From Dryococelus australis (taxonomy: Eukaryota > Arthropoda > Insecta > Phasmatodea > Phasmatidae), in assembly GCA_029891345.1 (NCBI GenBank), contig CM057009.1, positions 90,195,416 to 90,259,415 of the forward strand: a stretch of 64,000 nucleotides of DNA. Reading direction: 5' to 3'. Position 1 is the stretch's first letter. Every line of letters begins with the position of its first letter. This document shows positions 22,821-36,102 of this stretch, piece after piece. The notes under the pieces are model-generated. The model was not told the origin of the DNA and ran no database searches. It was given only the letters and a program-made list of their open reading frames with translations. A program made the position numbers and the translations under genes.

Positions 22821-25189
22821 AGCGTGATCGTATGAACTTTGAAAGTGAAGTAAAAGGCAATTAATATATTTACATTCGAAAGAACATTTAAAGAAAATAT
22901 TTTCTCCCAATTTATTGATTATTATTTAATAGTACGCCGTTTATAAACACAGTTTATTTTAAGTGAAAAAAGTATTATATAATTTAATATTTCGTAACTT
23001 TTACTTCGTGACTTAAAGTGATTCCTGGTCGTAAGATCAATTTTTGTAGTTGTATTACAAACATAATTCTTGTAATGTTACAAAGAAGACTTTTAACAGA
23101 GGATTTTTTATTTTTACGATGTTCTGTAAATGAACAAAAATTTTGTTAGAAAAATTCCCAAAAATGTTTACAGTTTATGAATTATTTTACCTTCTACCAA
23201 CGCGTCAGACTATTTCATTCATCTTAATTATACTATATATGAATTCTCAAATTCTTAACTTAAATCATTTCATATGTCAATACATTAAAAAACAAAATTG
23301 ACTGAAGTGAAATCCACTTCCATAACTCACGTGTCGCCATTTCCTCCCATTCATTTCTTGCCTGAGAATCGTGAAAAATTCATCACATTATATTGAGGAA
23401 TATTTTGGCACAGTATTACAAGTAGTTTCAAGCAATACGTGGCATTTAATAACTATGTAAACAATAAGAGTACCAAAGAGAGAAGTGGCCATATGTTATA
23501 AGATTTTGTATGATGTATGTTTACAAAGCCAGATATTACACAACACACAACATTCTAAACGATACGATAAACAAACGCGATCATTTCTTTAAATCTGGAA
23601 CTACACACATGCAAGAAAAGAAGTCTTTCAGAGTGGAAAACGAACAGGAAAAGTGCCCGAATATCCGTTGTATAAAAGTAAGAACTGAATTTAAACTAAT
23701 TAATATATTTCGATTGGGTTTGTTTCATTGACTACACATAACAATCAGCAAAACCAACAGATACATAAGTAGTTGATACAATGAAAAGTTTTCGAATAAA
23801 TCCTTGTTGATATAATTTTGAACCACAAAATCGTTGCATACGCAAAAATGATTGTTAAGCAATTAATAAATTATATATTTTTTATAATTTTATAACAACG
23901 AAATTAAAATAAAACTACTTTGTGTATTTAGCCGAATCTCATATTCTTGGAAACTCCTGCAAAAAAATTATTATTTTTTAAATAATTTTTTCTCGATATA
24001 TAAATTTTAACGTTATAGAATAGTAGATAGTATTATTTTGTTAATTATAGGACATTCATTCTGGAATATCTACTCTTTATTATTACATACCTTATTTTTT
24101 TTCTCAAAAGTTCAGCAATTTTTAAATCGATAGCTATTGACTGTACAAATATTCCTCTGCATGAAAGTTTTCATTGTTCTAGTATTTTGACAATATATTT
24201 AACCTCATCAAAATAATCTAAGGTGTTCAAATTCTGTACTTCATTTTAGTTTCCGAGTATCCGCGCACTCCAGTACATCATCAATCGTGGACGAGATGAA
24301 ATAAGGCAATGGGCTAATATGTAGCGAGTTGAGTATGTTAATCAACGAATATGTTTCTGGTACAAAATTTTTAAAACATTACCCAAGTTTTGCTTAAACT
24401 AAATCGTCACACGCAGCCGTTTCGTGTCGTAGTACACCACACGTATGTAGGCCCTATGTGTACCCGTTTGTGGCTGACAGAATGGCATTAAGCGGGACAT
24501 AATAGTGCGAATTTGTGAAGAAATTCAACCTCCTGGACCGCATGCATATGCGTCTAAACCAACAAAGAATATTCATAGTAAGTAAAACCAATCACTCAAT
24601 TTTACAAAAACGTACATTTAAATTCCGTCAGTGTTTCGCATAACAAATGTCACATTTATTAAATGAATTTTCACAAATACAACGTATTGTGTTTTCCAGT
24701 TATATAATAAATTGTATGCTCTTATTGGAAATTGTAAATGTTTTACTATTTATTACAACAATATTAAGTTTATATTGTAAAAGTTACTTATTTATCACAA
24801 AAGAAATTCAGTTTTGATATATCTAGGGTGGGCGGGAAAAAGCACATAAGTCAAAAATTTGTATTGTTGTATTCAACAGTAACTCAGTACACAGTGAAGC
24901 ATACGTCGTGGCAAAATCACAAAAGTCAATTTTTATTTTGTATTCCCAGATACACATTTTGGTTATTGGCATCAACGAAAGTATTGTTTTCTGGTTGCAG
25001 GAAAGCATATTAACTCGTATCTAGTAAAATTAAGTTTTTAGAATTAGTGCTTTTTCCTGCTGAGCCTAGCTATATAAACAGAAAACAGACCGTTCCTTTA
25101 CTGTACGTAAAATAAAACACCGCATAAAACATAGATTTTTATCTTACGACTTTATTCCGTATTGTGTCGCTTAACCAATTCTTTAGCTT
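22820..25189. other. AT-rich DNA without a gene
   Basis: No feature recognised. Confidence 0.55.
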
Positions 25190-25440
25190 GACACAGGCGG
25201 GGTTTTTGTGATGCTGGGAAGAATTCCGCCCTCGAGACTCGAGATGGGGTGTGTGTCTACCTGAGTGGGCAAGCGGTAAAAGAAATAGTTTAACGTGAGG
25301 GGTGGCAACACCCTACGTGGGAAGGGGGGGGGGGGAGAAAAACTACTTCCCGTTAGATACGCACTGCTGTGGCAGGGGGAGGCTGCAATTCCATCACACA
25401 CAAATAGTGAAGGACAAAGAAAATGCAACATGGCGAGTCA
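25190..25440. other. GC-raised block with a G run
   Basis: About 250 bp richer in GC than its flanks, with a 12-base G run at 25324-25335. Frames on both strands are short and not recognised. It may be an old retroposon fragment. Confidence 0.3.
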
Positions 25441-26252
25441 AAGCACAGTAGTTCACTTTAATGCTATTATTTATCGTAGAAAAATGAAATAAATAATAAT
25501 ACTGCGCTTATTATTCTAAAACAATTACTTTTTCTTTTACTTTACACTTAGTGATAAATTTAAGAAATACAATATAATACACCATTGTTGGAATCGTTAA
25601 GTACTAATCTGTAGATACCACACCATATCACGTCATCAAATGATACCTACTAAATTGCATAGACTCTGTGCTTTCTTTAGCCAAGGTCGTGTGTAAAAAT
25701 TGGCTGCTTTCACGGTCGGATCACATTCTCCTGTTCGACTCGTCCACGCGAAATTATGGGGAATGGCGCATGAAAACAATACATTCACACGATTTCCCCC
25801 ATATGTTATTTTTCAGAGGGTCTATAGAAATTTTTGACACGATAAAACCTAAAAAAGAATTTCGAAAACCTTAAATTGTTTGATATGCACTGACTTTATA
25901 ACTCTCGGAGAATTTATGGAAGACAACTCAGATATTTTTTCTAACCTTTCACCAGTGCTCCAAAAATAATTTCGTCACTGAATATCCAACAATGTAAGAA
26001 GGTGTTCTAAGTTATTACGTATGTCTTGTCGTGCCCGACATTTTGAAATATCCCCTGGAAAACAATTTGTGACAACAATTATGCACTGTATACACGTATG
26101 GCTTTCGTGGACCGTTTTCCTCAAGTCACCCGATTGCTAAATATTTACTGTTCGTTCGCAGAATCCTGCTATGGGAGTATCGGTTGGGCGGATGTACTAT
26201 CACACGCATGAAACTATCATAAAGTGTCATGACACCCAGACGTTCTCTGAAT
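25441..26252. other. AT-rich spacer
   Basis: No feature recognised. Confidence 0.5.
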
Positions 26253-26686
26253 TATAGTCAATTCACGGTTACATCTAACTTTTCTGAAGCCCTGCTAAAC
26301 TTGTTCTTTCAGGGAAGTACTCCGCTTCGCGCGAACGAAGCTTAACCACGTCTTTAAAATTACACCCAAAAGGAAAAGGCACCGTATTCATGCGCACTCA
26401 ATTTGCTAATATTGTGCATGAGAACTATTTCTTACTGGGCATTACCAACACACCTGTTTTCTTTCTGAATATATTAGTATTAATCATAAATGAAACATTA
26501 AAATTAAAAAGTAGAATATGATTAAATGTTCAATTTGATCAAAAATAACACAATTTTATGTTAACAGAAGTATGGAAATTTTGTAATGCATGACATATTT
26601 ACGAAACAGCTAAATACGTCGTACCTGGTGTGATTTTTTAAAGGTTTGATTCACAAAGTGTGAATAAATCGTGAATAGACAGTATA
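26253..26686 (+). mobile_element. MITE family B, copy B2
   Basis: About 434 bp. The left end is TATAGTCAATTCACGGTTAC then ATCTAACTTTTCTGAAGCCCTGC. The right end is GGTTTGATTCACAAAGTGTG then AATAAATCGTGAATAGACAGTATA. The inner block AACTATTTCTTACTGGGCAT is shared with B1, B3 and B4. The best-preserved left end of the family is here and shows its similarity to family A. No coding capacity. Confidence 0.88.
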
Positions 26687-28754
26687 ACGAAAAATGTTAC
26701 AGTCTCTTCTGTTCTACTGTATAAATTGGTCACCTGAGAGGCAGTCTGCTGTTTTTTTTTTTCGGGGTAAAACTGTAACACAGACTAAATTTATGTCTGT
26801 CGTTTTGATAAATTGGAAGAAAAATGTAATTTTGTGTATGAGCTATTTCTCCTTAATAAGCACGTCAGATAAATTAACGCTTGGCACATTGTTTAAGCTC
26901 CAAAGTTTACTAGGAGCCAAATTGGTATTCAAATATAGGCCAAATATAATAGAGCACATTCGTAAGCAGATATTTTACCAACAGAAGCATACTTCTGCCG
27001 AGCTTTCTCTAACACCCATTAAGTCTGTTTGCTTAATTACGGTGCAAGATTTTATGCTAAATGTGTTTGCACTACTCAGACAAAATATTTTCATACAAAG
27101 GTGACGAAAATAGTTTTCTAACGTCGTTTTTCCCTTTATTATATTTTTTATTTTCTGTCGGTTCGTGTTTCACGCAATCTTGAATAACCTTTTCAGAGTG
27201 GCGTATGTATAAAAGAAAATATTTTTCTGAAGGTCTAAAATTTAAGAACACTAGATAAGTTCTGAGAAATAAATTAAAGTGTTGAGGTTTAATTCATTAT
27301 TTAAAGTAACTATTAATAATATACATTTAAATGTCGGAAAAATACGCATAATAATGTTTATGTAAATGTATTAGTTATTATTAAATTTGCACTAATATTA
27401 TCTGCTGTCTAAGTACATTTATATTCGCTCATGATGCAAACTTTTGTAATTGTCTAAACAGGCTAGACAATTCTTGTCAACAGTTCAGTCTTTCTTGAAC
27501 GAGAGTATTAAGGTTTTTATGCATAAACGAATTTATTTCTACGAAGGAAATACTATATTTACAGTATTTATTTTCAAAAGAAAGACACGTTGGTATTAAG
27601 ATTAATTATTTTTTCATTCCTCCTTTATTTGTTATTATTTATAAAAGGGTGTGCTTTACATTTTACGAAACATATTTCGCTCAACATTAAAGTATGGGCA
27701 TCGATCCACGAACTTGGTGAGTTCGCACGATAAAATCGTTTAGAATTGGAAGTGTGTCTCAAATTTTCGGCATTTGTTTTCCTTTTTTTCACAGATGTTA
27801 ATCTAACTAAATAAAAATATAAGCTCCGTGTATAAATCAACAAAGACACTCTCCACAGAAAATATTATATATATTTTATCATTCCTTTACAGTTTCTCAT
27901 GAAACCAAACTCCATTACTGGCAGTAAGTTATTCCGGTTAGTATAAAGATGTTCACTGTGCTAGTTGCACTTGTTCTCTTTACGGAAATTATTAAGTTAT
28001 TTTGCGTAAATTTTCACTATGTTACATTTTACTTTCGAAATAAACTGGACCAAACAGTGTAAGTTGGCTGATAAAAGCCTAACGAAATATTAGCCTATGA
28101 GCTTCGTGGCGTTTAGATGATATTGAGGGGCGTATTAAAAAATTATCTTCACTATTAAAAAAGTAATTTCACAATAAATTAAATAAGTGAACAAAATCAC
28201 TTGATTACATGGAGGTCTGTTCGAAAATTTTAAGACCTTTTTCATATCTAGACGTGTTTAAAATTTGAGAATATTTTGTAAAGTTTGGCATTAGGATTCG
28301 AGGAAATCTTATAATAACGTTAACAAATTTGTATTTCACAATAAGATTTTTCAAAAGCTTTATAAATTCGTATAGTGAATCCTTAAATATTATACTGTTG
28401 TCGTGGGAAATTATTTTTCTTTCTTTAATATTTTCCAGCTAAAAAAATTTAAGATTAGTATCGAGACTATAATATTAATAAATATGAGCATTCTAAACAA
28501 TATTTTTGGTCACTAGTGTTAGCCTTCGGTAACGACGTAGGATAAACTTTCTTCACAGAAAAATTAAATTCAAGTAATTAACATAAGAATGTTTGAATTG
28601 TGAACTTGCTAGTCACTATGATATGAGGATTCGCGATGTCTGTCGCTGTCATATATTATGTTTCGTAAATAACGACATTTTCTAATGGAAAGTACTTCTA
28701 TGTAGCAAAAACATATGGCCCATTTGTGGTTTACGGTTTAATGCCAAGCCGGCC
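26687..28754. other. AT-rich DNA with one 136-codon frame
   Basis: A plus-strand frame at 26694-27104 (136 codons) begins just past the MITE. It has no recognisable domain or family resemblance and its composition matches the AT-rich background, so I do not call it a gene. Nothing else was recognised. Confidence 0.45.
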
Positions 28755-28970
28755 AAAAGTTGGGCAACAGCTGCCATGCACCCGGCACCATTGATAGTCC
28801 TGAAGTGACAACACTAACTATCCTTACTCTGCCCATAACTGGCCAGGTGTGGTGAACACAAATGGCCCAATCATGGCTCATATGATTACAACATCAATGG
28901 CCCATCGATGTACCACTTCACAACTACCAAATGGCCTACTGATGGCTAGCCATTCTTCTACCATATATCA
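28755..28970 (+). repeat. TGGCC-rich repeat, partial copy
   Basis: Rich in TGGCC/GGCCA and ATGGCCCA. The block CAATGGCCCATCGATGTACC ACTTCA.. CAAATGGCC.ACTGATGG recurs with changes at 29787-29858. The class is unknown. Confidence 0.6.
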
Positions 28971-29074
28971 AATACTATATCGTAAAAATAATCATTTTTG
29001 CATCATTCTCAACTTTACGTAGTTTTTAAATTTCGTTTACTTCACGATTAAACACATTATAGGACATGAAAATC

Positions 29075-29150
29075 ACATGCTTACCGGAGGAGTAGATGGG
29101 GCGCAAACTTACGACCCTTGCAGTGACAGACCAGCATGCTAACCATTACT
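29075..29150 (-). repeat. tRNA-like SINE head remnant
   Basis: The minus strand reads GGAGTAATGGTTAGCATGCT GG..., close to an A-box region of tRNA-derived SINEs, followed by a decayed B box (GGTCGTAAGTTTG). No SINE body was identified. Confidence 0.35.
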
Positions 29151-29775
29151 CCACTGTGTATTCTTATGTTTAGATTAACCAATTTAGGGTACATTTGAAC
29201 GTTAATGATTAAAAATCACTAATATAAAATGCACCAAATATTTCATAGCCTTAAAACATACCATGAGAACAAATCTGGCTTTAAAAAATATGCAGATAAG
29301 CAAAAAAAATGCTGTCGAGAGAAAACGTTCTACCTGAGTCGTGATATTAAAACAAAACCTTGTATTTAATGTAATTTTTCGCAGTATGTAAGTCACCTGG
29401 ATTTTATTAATCTGTTTTGAAATGCAGTCGACATATATCAATATTTTAATGATAAAAAACAATAAAAGTCCTTCAATGTTAATATTCTAAAGGTGATTTA
29501 GAATTTTTCTTTAACTTATTTTAATTATACAGTCGTACGTTTAAATTATTACATATGTCAAATTATTCAATACGAGTCACGAAGTCATGCCTAATACTGT
29601 ATTTAGAGCATTTTGCCATAAATATTTCCAGCACTATGAATTTACAAATAATCTTATGAATGGTTCACATAATTTATAATTATATTAAACACACGCACAA
29701 ATATACATATACGTGTGTAGTTTGAAAAAGCTAAATGCGAAGAGTGAGTGTCATAAAAATTCTCATAATATGCCG

Positions 29776-30310
29776 AATTGCACCAGCAATGGTCCATCAA
29801 TGTATCACTTCAAAGTCATCAAATGGCCAACAGATGGTTACCAATAATTTCACCAGCAATACATAATGGTTATGTGCGGCCATCGCAGGAATACAGTTGG
29901 TAAGCCATTTATGGGCCATTAGTAGTTCACCTACTCTCAACCATCAGTTTCATTTGCATCAACATTTAATCTGTGTGCCATTAATTGCATGCCAAATGTC
30001 CTGGTGCTAACAGTTAACCACAGCAAGGCCAGTTATGTAGACCCATAAGTTATCTGGGCCATCAAGGACCCAAAAATGGATAAGATCGGTGCTTCCAGAT
30101 CTAGAATACAGTTGGCAAGCCATTTGTGCATCATTAGCAGTATACCCACTCTCTGTCATCAGTTTAATTTCCATCAACATCCCATTAACGTGCCATTGAT
30201 GGCATGCCAAGTGTCCTGTTGCCACCAGTCAGCTAGAATAGGGCCATTTGTCTAAACCCAAAGTATTCAGTGCCAGCAGTCATCCAGCAGTAAAATCACA
30301 GTCGGTCGAC
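29776..30310 (+). repeat. TGGCC-rich repeat with two ~215-bp units
   Basis: The unit beginning GAATACAGTTGG.AAGCCATT at 29889 recurs at 30104, a period near 215 bp. Both contain ACTCTC..CATCAGTTT, CATCAACAT and GCATGCCAA.TGTCCTG. The upstream part is homologous to 28755-28970. The 72-codon minus frame over unit 2 matches no known family. It may be satellite-like or the remains of a repetitive transposon. Confidence 0.75.
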
Positions 30311-30429
30311 AGTGGCTTGCTACATGGGAAACCATCAAAATTAAACCACAAATTAAACCTGTTCAAATTAAAACTGTTATTGATTTTTTATAAATAACTT
30401 AAATTCTGTTTTCTAAAAAAATTTGTTTG

Positions 30430-30432
<3 letters not shown>

Positions 30433-30500
<68 letters not shown>

Positions 30501-30510
30501 TACATATATA
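30433..30510. repeat. (TA)n microsatellite with CA end
   Basis: About 30 TA units (30433-30492), then CA/TA alternation to 30510. Confidence 0.95.
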
Positions 30511-31668
30511 AAATTTCTTTAAATATAAAACAGCCACACGATTATCCAGAAAGCACAAACATTCCGAATAAATGAAGCAAAATAATACTAATTTTATTCG
30601 GCATAATTGCCTATCTAGAAATTACACGTCATGAGATAATTTGATGGGATTTTTATGAAATCCAGTTTCTATTTTCTATTTTCTAATACATGTAATTATT
30701 AAGTGAATGTATTAAAGTCCGGAATTTATTAAATTTGTTTATTTAATGTGTAAAATAGGACTTCTTGAAAATGTATCTGTATTACTAGAAAATAACAGAT
30801 ACTTCATAATACTCAATTAAATTCGCACTAATATTTACTGTCTTCTATCTGATGAAACGAATACTTTTCTGGATTATTTAAATCAACTATAAATTATTCA
30901 TCTTGTAAAAAAGACTCGAAATTAGTTACTGCACATGATTCTCAAAATTTTTGCTATTTGCAATTTTAAGACATTATTTTATATTTAGATATTGTTCTAT
31001 TATATTTAGAATGTATGCAAGTGAAAAACCAGTTAACCATCAAAATCTAAATTTCGATTTTCTAAGAGAAAAATTCGTTTTCTTATGTTTTAAACTCGAA
31101 CAAATTTTTAACAGTATATGGTTCAAAGAAAGAATCGTCGCACTGTTTATCTATATATTACAGTATTTTTTTTATGATTAATTATATTACTGGCATCAAA
31201 ATAACAACTTAAACATCGCAGCAACTTTATTTATGGAAACAATAGGTTTTTTTTTTCATTTAATAGGATTTTCTGTTGAGTTTATACATCGCTACTTCTA
31301 CCGAAACGAATTTCAAGACCGCCACATTATTATGAGTGTAAAATATGTGAAACATTATCTCCGCTACTTCTAGATTTCCTTGAACTAGAACACAACTCAG
31401 GTCCGAAACACGCCATTTTTAGCAATGGCAGTAGGTGTGACAATTCTTTGATGGAATAGTTCAGCCATCGCAGAAACTTGGGATAGCTATAACGCATGCT
31501 TGTGTTACTAACAACTTCCAAATACTTTTTAAGGGAAGCTCTAGAAACGAACTAAATAGAATGGTCCATAATTAGCGTAAATACTATGCATAATGTGTCA
31601 TAAACCTATATTTTTTCAATGAAGTTGAGTTTCCATAAGAAGGCAATTAAAATTTTTACTTTCTTAGT
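30511..31668. other. AT-rich DNA without a gene
   Basis: No feature recognised. Confidence 0.55.
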
Positions 31669-31886
31669 ATGAATTCGGGGCCACGGTGGATGACCGGTTA
31701 GACTGCTTGCCTCCCACCAAGGCCCCGGCCGGTTCACTCCGGCGGGTTTCCTCGGGCATCTCTCGTTTCCCCCGCCTCTTCATTCCGGCACTGCTTCATA
31801 ATCACCTCCCGTCACTCTCACCGGCTCACAAGACCTCGACTTAAGGAGCCTCTGAAATCTCTTCACTCACTCACTCGAATGAATTC
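31669..31886 (+). repeat. tRNA-derived SINE, type II, internally deleted
   Basis: The body at 31677-31878 is flanked by the 8-bp direct repeat ATGAATTC (31669-31676 and 31879-31886). The head GGGGCCACGGTGGATGACCG G keeps an A box, but the B box and the GTGGGAATCGTG core are missing by deletion after CCACCAAGGC. The remaining GCGGGTTTCCTCGGGCATCT C, CATTCCGGCACTG and AAGACCTCGACTTAA tail match the SINE at 54190, followed by a CACT-rich tail. It is probably transcriptionally dead. Confidence 0.88.
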
Positions 31887-32779
31887 AGATACAGTGCGTG
31901 GTTTGACCAGATGCAAATGATTAAAGCAAGTGGGTTAGTTTATGTCAGGACGAGATTAAGACTCGAGGAGTTGTACACTAGTGTTACCGTGTTCTCTCAG
32001 CAAATCACGTAGATGCACGAGAGCTAAAATACAACAAACCAATTTAACTGCTAGTAGAGCTATGCAACTCCATTGCAATTTTATAAATTTCAATTGTCTA
32101 TTTTAGTTGATAGTACCAATTAATTTCAAAACTTAGACCAGATTAATTTTTGTAATGACTTTGTTCTCAAACAGCGGAAGAACAGGCATGCAAAAATGTG
32201 TAAAGTGCGTTGTTGAGCTATGTCTATCGAATGAAGTTGAATGCTTAGTGAACAAATATTTGTGATTTCTCGAGCTCAGATGGAAATTGTTGGATCTCCA
32301 TTTTGCGCCAGTCAGAACGGGAAATTCTCTGGCGATTAACACCGAGCACAAAGTGTGTCTTTTAGTTTCCCAAGATTCCAGACAGCTCTTTTCCAGCTTC
32401 AGAATTTCTCAAGCAGTTTGTCTTAGCGAGACGACTCCACGCAGTGGACGCATCTATTTAGGCGAAGGTTACGCTGTTGCGGGCCCGCCCTTATAATGTT
32501 CCAGCTTCTGGTTAGCAGCACGACCAGGCAGCGCGTAAACGCTTGATTAATGCGAGGGGGCGAGTAACGAGGAGGAAGACACTGGAGGGGTAACGACACA
32601 CAATATGTCACGTCTCGTATCCCTACAGGACCAGTAACTGCTAGAATAAACAACACACAGACGAATGCTTAAGAATGTGCAAAATTTGTAAAGTAGAAAA
32701 ATGCAAAATACCGCTGAAAAACAAGTGACGTGACAGGAAGTTGAGAGTCAGGCGGGAGGTTGTTTTAATCTCACTACTT
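31887..32779. other. Spacer with a GC-raised, promoter-like patch
   Basis: Around 32400-32640 the DNA is GC-raised. On the minus strand CATTATAAGGGCGGGCCCGC (complement of about 32477-32496) looks like a TATA box beside a GC palindrome. No downstream gene was recognised, so this is only a weak promoter or LTR candidate. Confidence 0.25.
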
Positions 32780-33342
32780 TTAAGCTGGAGTCACAATGAC
32801 CCGACGAACACTACACGACAGACGGAAATGACGTCAGAGATCGACGGAATTTCATATTAAATTTTATTCAGTGATCGCAATACCCCGACCAAATCTGCGC
32901 GACAGGTAGGGCCTATGGTACTTGGCTCTAGGAAAAATCTAAAACGACAATTTATCGTTATAATAACCAATATTTACTTTTGAATACTCGCGATAAAGTG
33001 AATGATTGTTATGCTTTTGAGACTATTTGAATTTTAACGAGAGATAAAAAGTATTTAGAAAAAACCAGAAAGTTATTTTGGCGGAAAGTAATTTTATTAT
33101 TTACTTCAGTAGGGAAATACGGACGAAATTTTGTTTTCTAATGTTGTATTTACATTTTTGCGCTCCCGACGAGTCCAACACAATGGGATGTAGAAATAGA
33201 ATCTACTTTTCTCGGGCTGTCGGGACTGCCATTTGGTCGGATTGACGTCACAGTGACCTTGCTTTTCATTGGTTATTACTCAGATTTCGTCGTGTCGAGA
33301 TTGGCGTGTTGGGGTTGTCGGGGTATTGTGACTCCAGCTTAA
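32780..33342. mobile_element. TTAA-flanked MITE
   Basis: An exact TTAA at 32780-32783 and 33339-33342 flanks a 555-bp body with inverted ends. The left end is GCTGGAGTCACAATGACCCG. The complement of the right end is GCTGGAGTCACAATACCCCG. Similarity fades after about 30 bp. CCCGAC/GTCGGG motifs recur near both ends (about 32798, 32884, 33165, 33216, 33312). There is no coding frame. TTAA targets are typical of piggyBac and Kolobok elements, but the termini do not settle which one mobilised it. Confidence 0.93.
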
Positions 33343-34017
33343 GCCAGCAAGGGTATGTTAATCGCAAGTTTGATGATATCATGGATTCTCAGGATGGGAT
33401 TCCGACAAAATTCAAGAATCTTAATTTCAGTTGTGATTAAACGAACAGCTTGTTGACGGGATGTTATCGTGAAATCCAAGGCAGCGTAAGCATGGTTTAT
33501 GATTAGTAACTGATGTGTACGACTGAGGGCTTCACGTTTTTACGCAGTGTAGTTAGCAGTTTTTTATATTTAATCAAAGACGTAAAAGTGTAAATATCAA
33601 GAACTTTTAGTAACCCCAATTCTTAATTTTCATACTACATGCGTACTTATAATACCTCAGATCAGATGCCTAACAAATATGTGGGCTTGAACATACTAAG
33701 TCATCCACGTAAAAATAGGACATAAATACGCCAGATACAATAACCCATGATACTGAACTCGTTTGACCAATTTGAGTCATCTAGTCCATTAATAATAAAT
33801 GAAAGTGTTCTCTCAAAATTTTCAATTTTCTATAGGAAGTAAGAAATAAGGTAGGGGTTAGTGACCCCTGACCAGATTAATACCTTTTACTATCGTTAAT
33901 TTAATCCCTATTCAATTTAGGCCCCCTCCGCCCCAAAACATTATAAGGATATATACTTGCGGATGAGGCACGTTTTTTGGTGTCTCAAGTTTGCCAACGT
34001 GTTGTCTCCAATAAATT
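33343..34017. other. Spacer without a gene
   Basis: No feature recognised. Confidence 0.55.
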
Positions 34018-34605
34018 TTAAGGTACTGCTTTCAAATTTGACACAGAAAGTGTCATCCGAAAATCCTCGAAGTATTTTTTAACATCAATAGCATTATTTT
34101 TATTTGCTCTTTGTGTATTTTTAATATATATCTTGGAGACAGTATACGCCTTACGCAATTTTTCTGCAAATTTCAGCTTGACATTTTTTCTTAGGTTTCC
34201 TAGGCCAAATTTTATAGATTCTTTTTCCTCATCACCCATTCCACTGCCATAAATATTCGTATTATTCCTAGAAAATTGTTTTTGCATGCGCCTTCCCCTA
34301 CATATCCTAATAAATATATTTCTTATTTTCATCTTTTATAACCTCACATTAAAATGTGCCCCTTATATGTGTAATTTTGCTATTCCCGTATCTTTTAAGC
34401 TACAAATTTCAAATTCGACAAATCTGTATATCTCGTCCTTTCTGATCACATTCCTACTCCATCCCCTATTCCATGTTAGATGCCTTTTTGCACCAATTTT
34501 GTTAGTCCTACCACAGAAGATTGAGAAATGGCAACTACGTGGATGATTTATTGTTTGGAGTTGGGTAGAAATAAAAGTACACCAAGTTTGGTAGTACTTC
34601 CCCAA
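34018..34605 (-). pseudogene. Possible decayed transposon-type coding region
   Basis: Two consecutive minus-strand frames (34363-34605, then 34018-34332) read as a basic protein broken by stops between them. The first contains KRHLTWNRGWSRNVIRK, the second is lysine-rich with KLKFAEKLRKAY. The pattern W.RN..RK followed by K.K..EK faintly recalls uncharacterised proteins abundant in insect genomes that I associate with mobile elements. The resemblance is loose and AT-driven lysine richness is an alternative. Confidence 0.2.
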
Positions 34606-36102
34606 ACGCCAGCGACGTTAGGCGGTTTGTGATCCTTGGATAGTGTGTCAGTTATGAGGATGTGGAACGCAGCGCGCAGGCCAAATTTTGTTGCCATACT
34701 TCTTGTGTCGTCATGGCCACTGCTATGTAAGTGTTCACTAATGGAGCAGCAAAAAAAAAAAAACATAAGTTCCGTTCTCTAACCCAGGCTGTTCTGCGAT
34801 CGTATGGCATATTTTATACCCAAGTTATAGTCAAGTTGACAGCTGACTTGGTTAACAGTGATAGGTTTAAAAGGATTACTATTGTGGAAAAAAGTAAGGG
34901 TTCTTAAACATGACTACCAAATGATAGGTTACTTATTACAGTTTTCGTATTTTTTACGAAAGAAAAGTAGGCTTACGAGATCATATTCTTCTCTGTATGT
35001 TTGTGTGTCCGCCGTTTTGAGCCAGATAATAAAATTTCACAAAATTCGATGCACTTTTAGTATTTAGTAAGCACACCCAACTAAAGTTCCGACCATGGCG
35101 CATCCATATTTTCAAAATAACAACTGTTATAGATTTCTGGCTGCTATTTTAAACGCTGCTAATGGCACTAATAATGAAAAAGTAGGAAATATGAATATGT
35201 TTCAAGAACATTTTTTAATTCGGTTTTTAATAATCTAGAGTGTGTTTTTTCTTATTTATTTCAGGGTTAATAGTTAAAATTACTCAATTTGAATTTCTGA
35301 ATGTCAAGGTAAAGGATTAAAGTCGAGTCCTTAAATAATTTTATTTTACTATCGGTTAATAGTGTTTAAAATAATTAACGATGTCCAGTTCTAAATTAAA
35401 CGAATTATTAGAAAGTACCCTATAAAGATATAAATAAATTAAGTGGGATGCCAAGAATTAGATTACATTCTTCAAATACATAAAGTTTTATATCAAAAAT
35501 GTGAAAAACATTATGTTACCTAAAAATATTCCTAAAAAACGAAGGTTGTCTTCTGCTGCTGATACCAGATCGATTTGAACAGTAAGAAAATTAGGACGGG
35601 GTATAAAGCTATTATATTTTATATGATAAATATACCACTTAAACATTGCAACATTGTTATACTTTTATATTGTCAATATTGTTTTTAAGTTATCTAATAA
35701 TTTTACAACATAAAGAAAAAATATTATATTTTATATTTATACTGCTCAATTAAGGGCATTAGATATACATAAATAATAATTTAAACTAAACCCAAGCACA
35801 GATAATCAATAGTTGAAAGAAGGTAAATTATTAAAACCGCATCTTTATTATCTATACTTAAGAAACTAATGTAAAGTAAATCATGAAATTTTCATGCAGA
35901 GAAGTGGATTTAAATAATGGAAGAATGTTTAATGATCAATTAATTTCATTTCGTTTAACTGTTCGCGTGCTCGAAGTGTCACTTGCATGAAAATATTATA
36001 TTATTTAATTTTAATGACTTTCAGTTGTTATTCCTTGCATGTCAAAAGTTCTTTATTTTCTTTTGGGGATGAAGACACTAGGCTACACAGGAATACTGGT
36101 AC
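34606..36102. other. AT-rich DNA without a gene
   Basis: No feature recognised beyond a 12-base A run near 34752. Confidence 0.55.

Noticed and set aside
26694-27104. A 136-codon plus frame after a MITE
   Set aside because: No recognisable family, background-like composition, and no splice or promoter context that I can defend.
29776-30310. A CRISPR-like array
   Set aside because: The repeats are two ~215-bp imperfect units in eukaryotic DNA, not short exact repeats with spacers.
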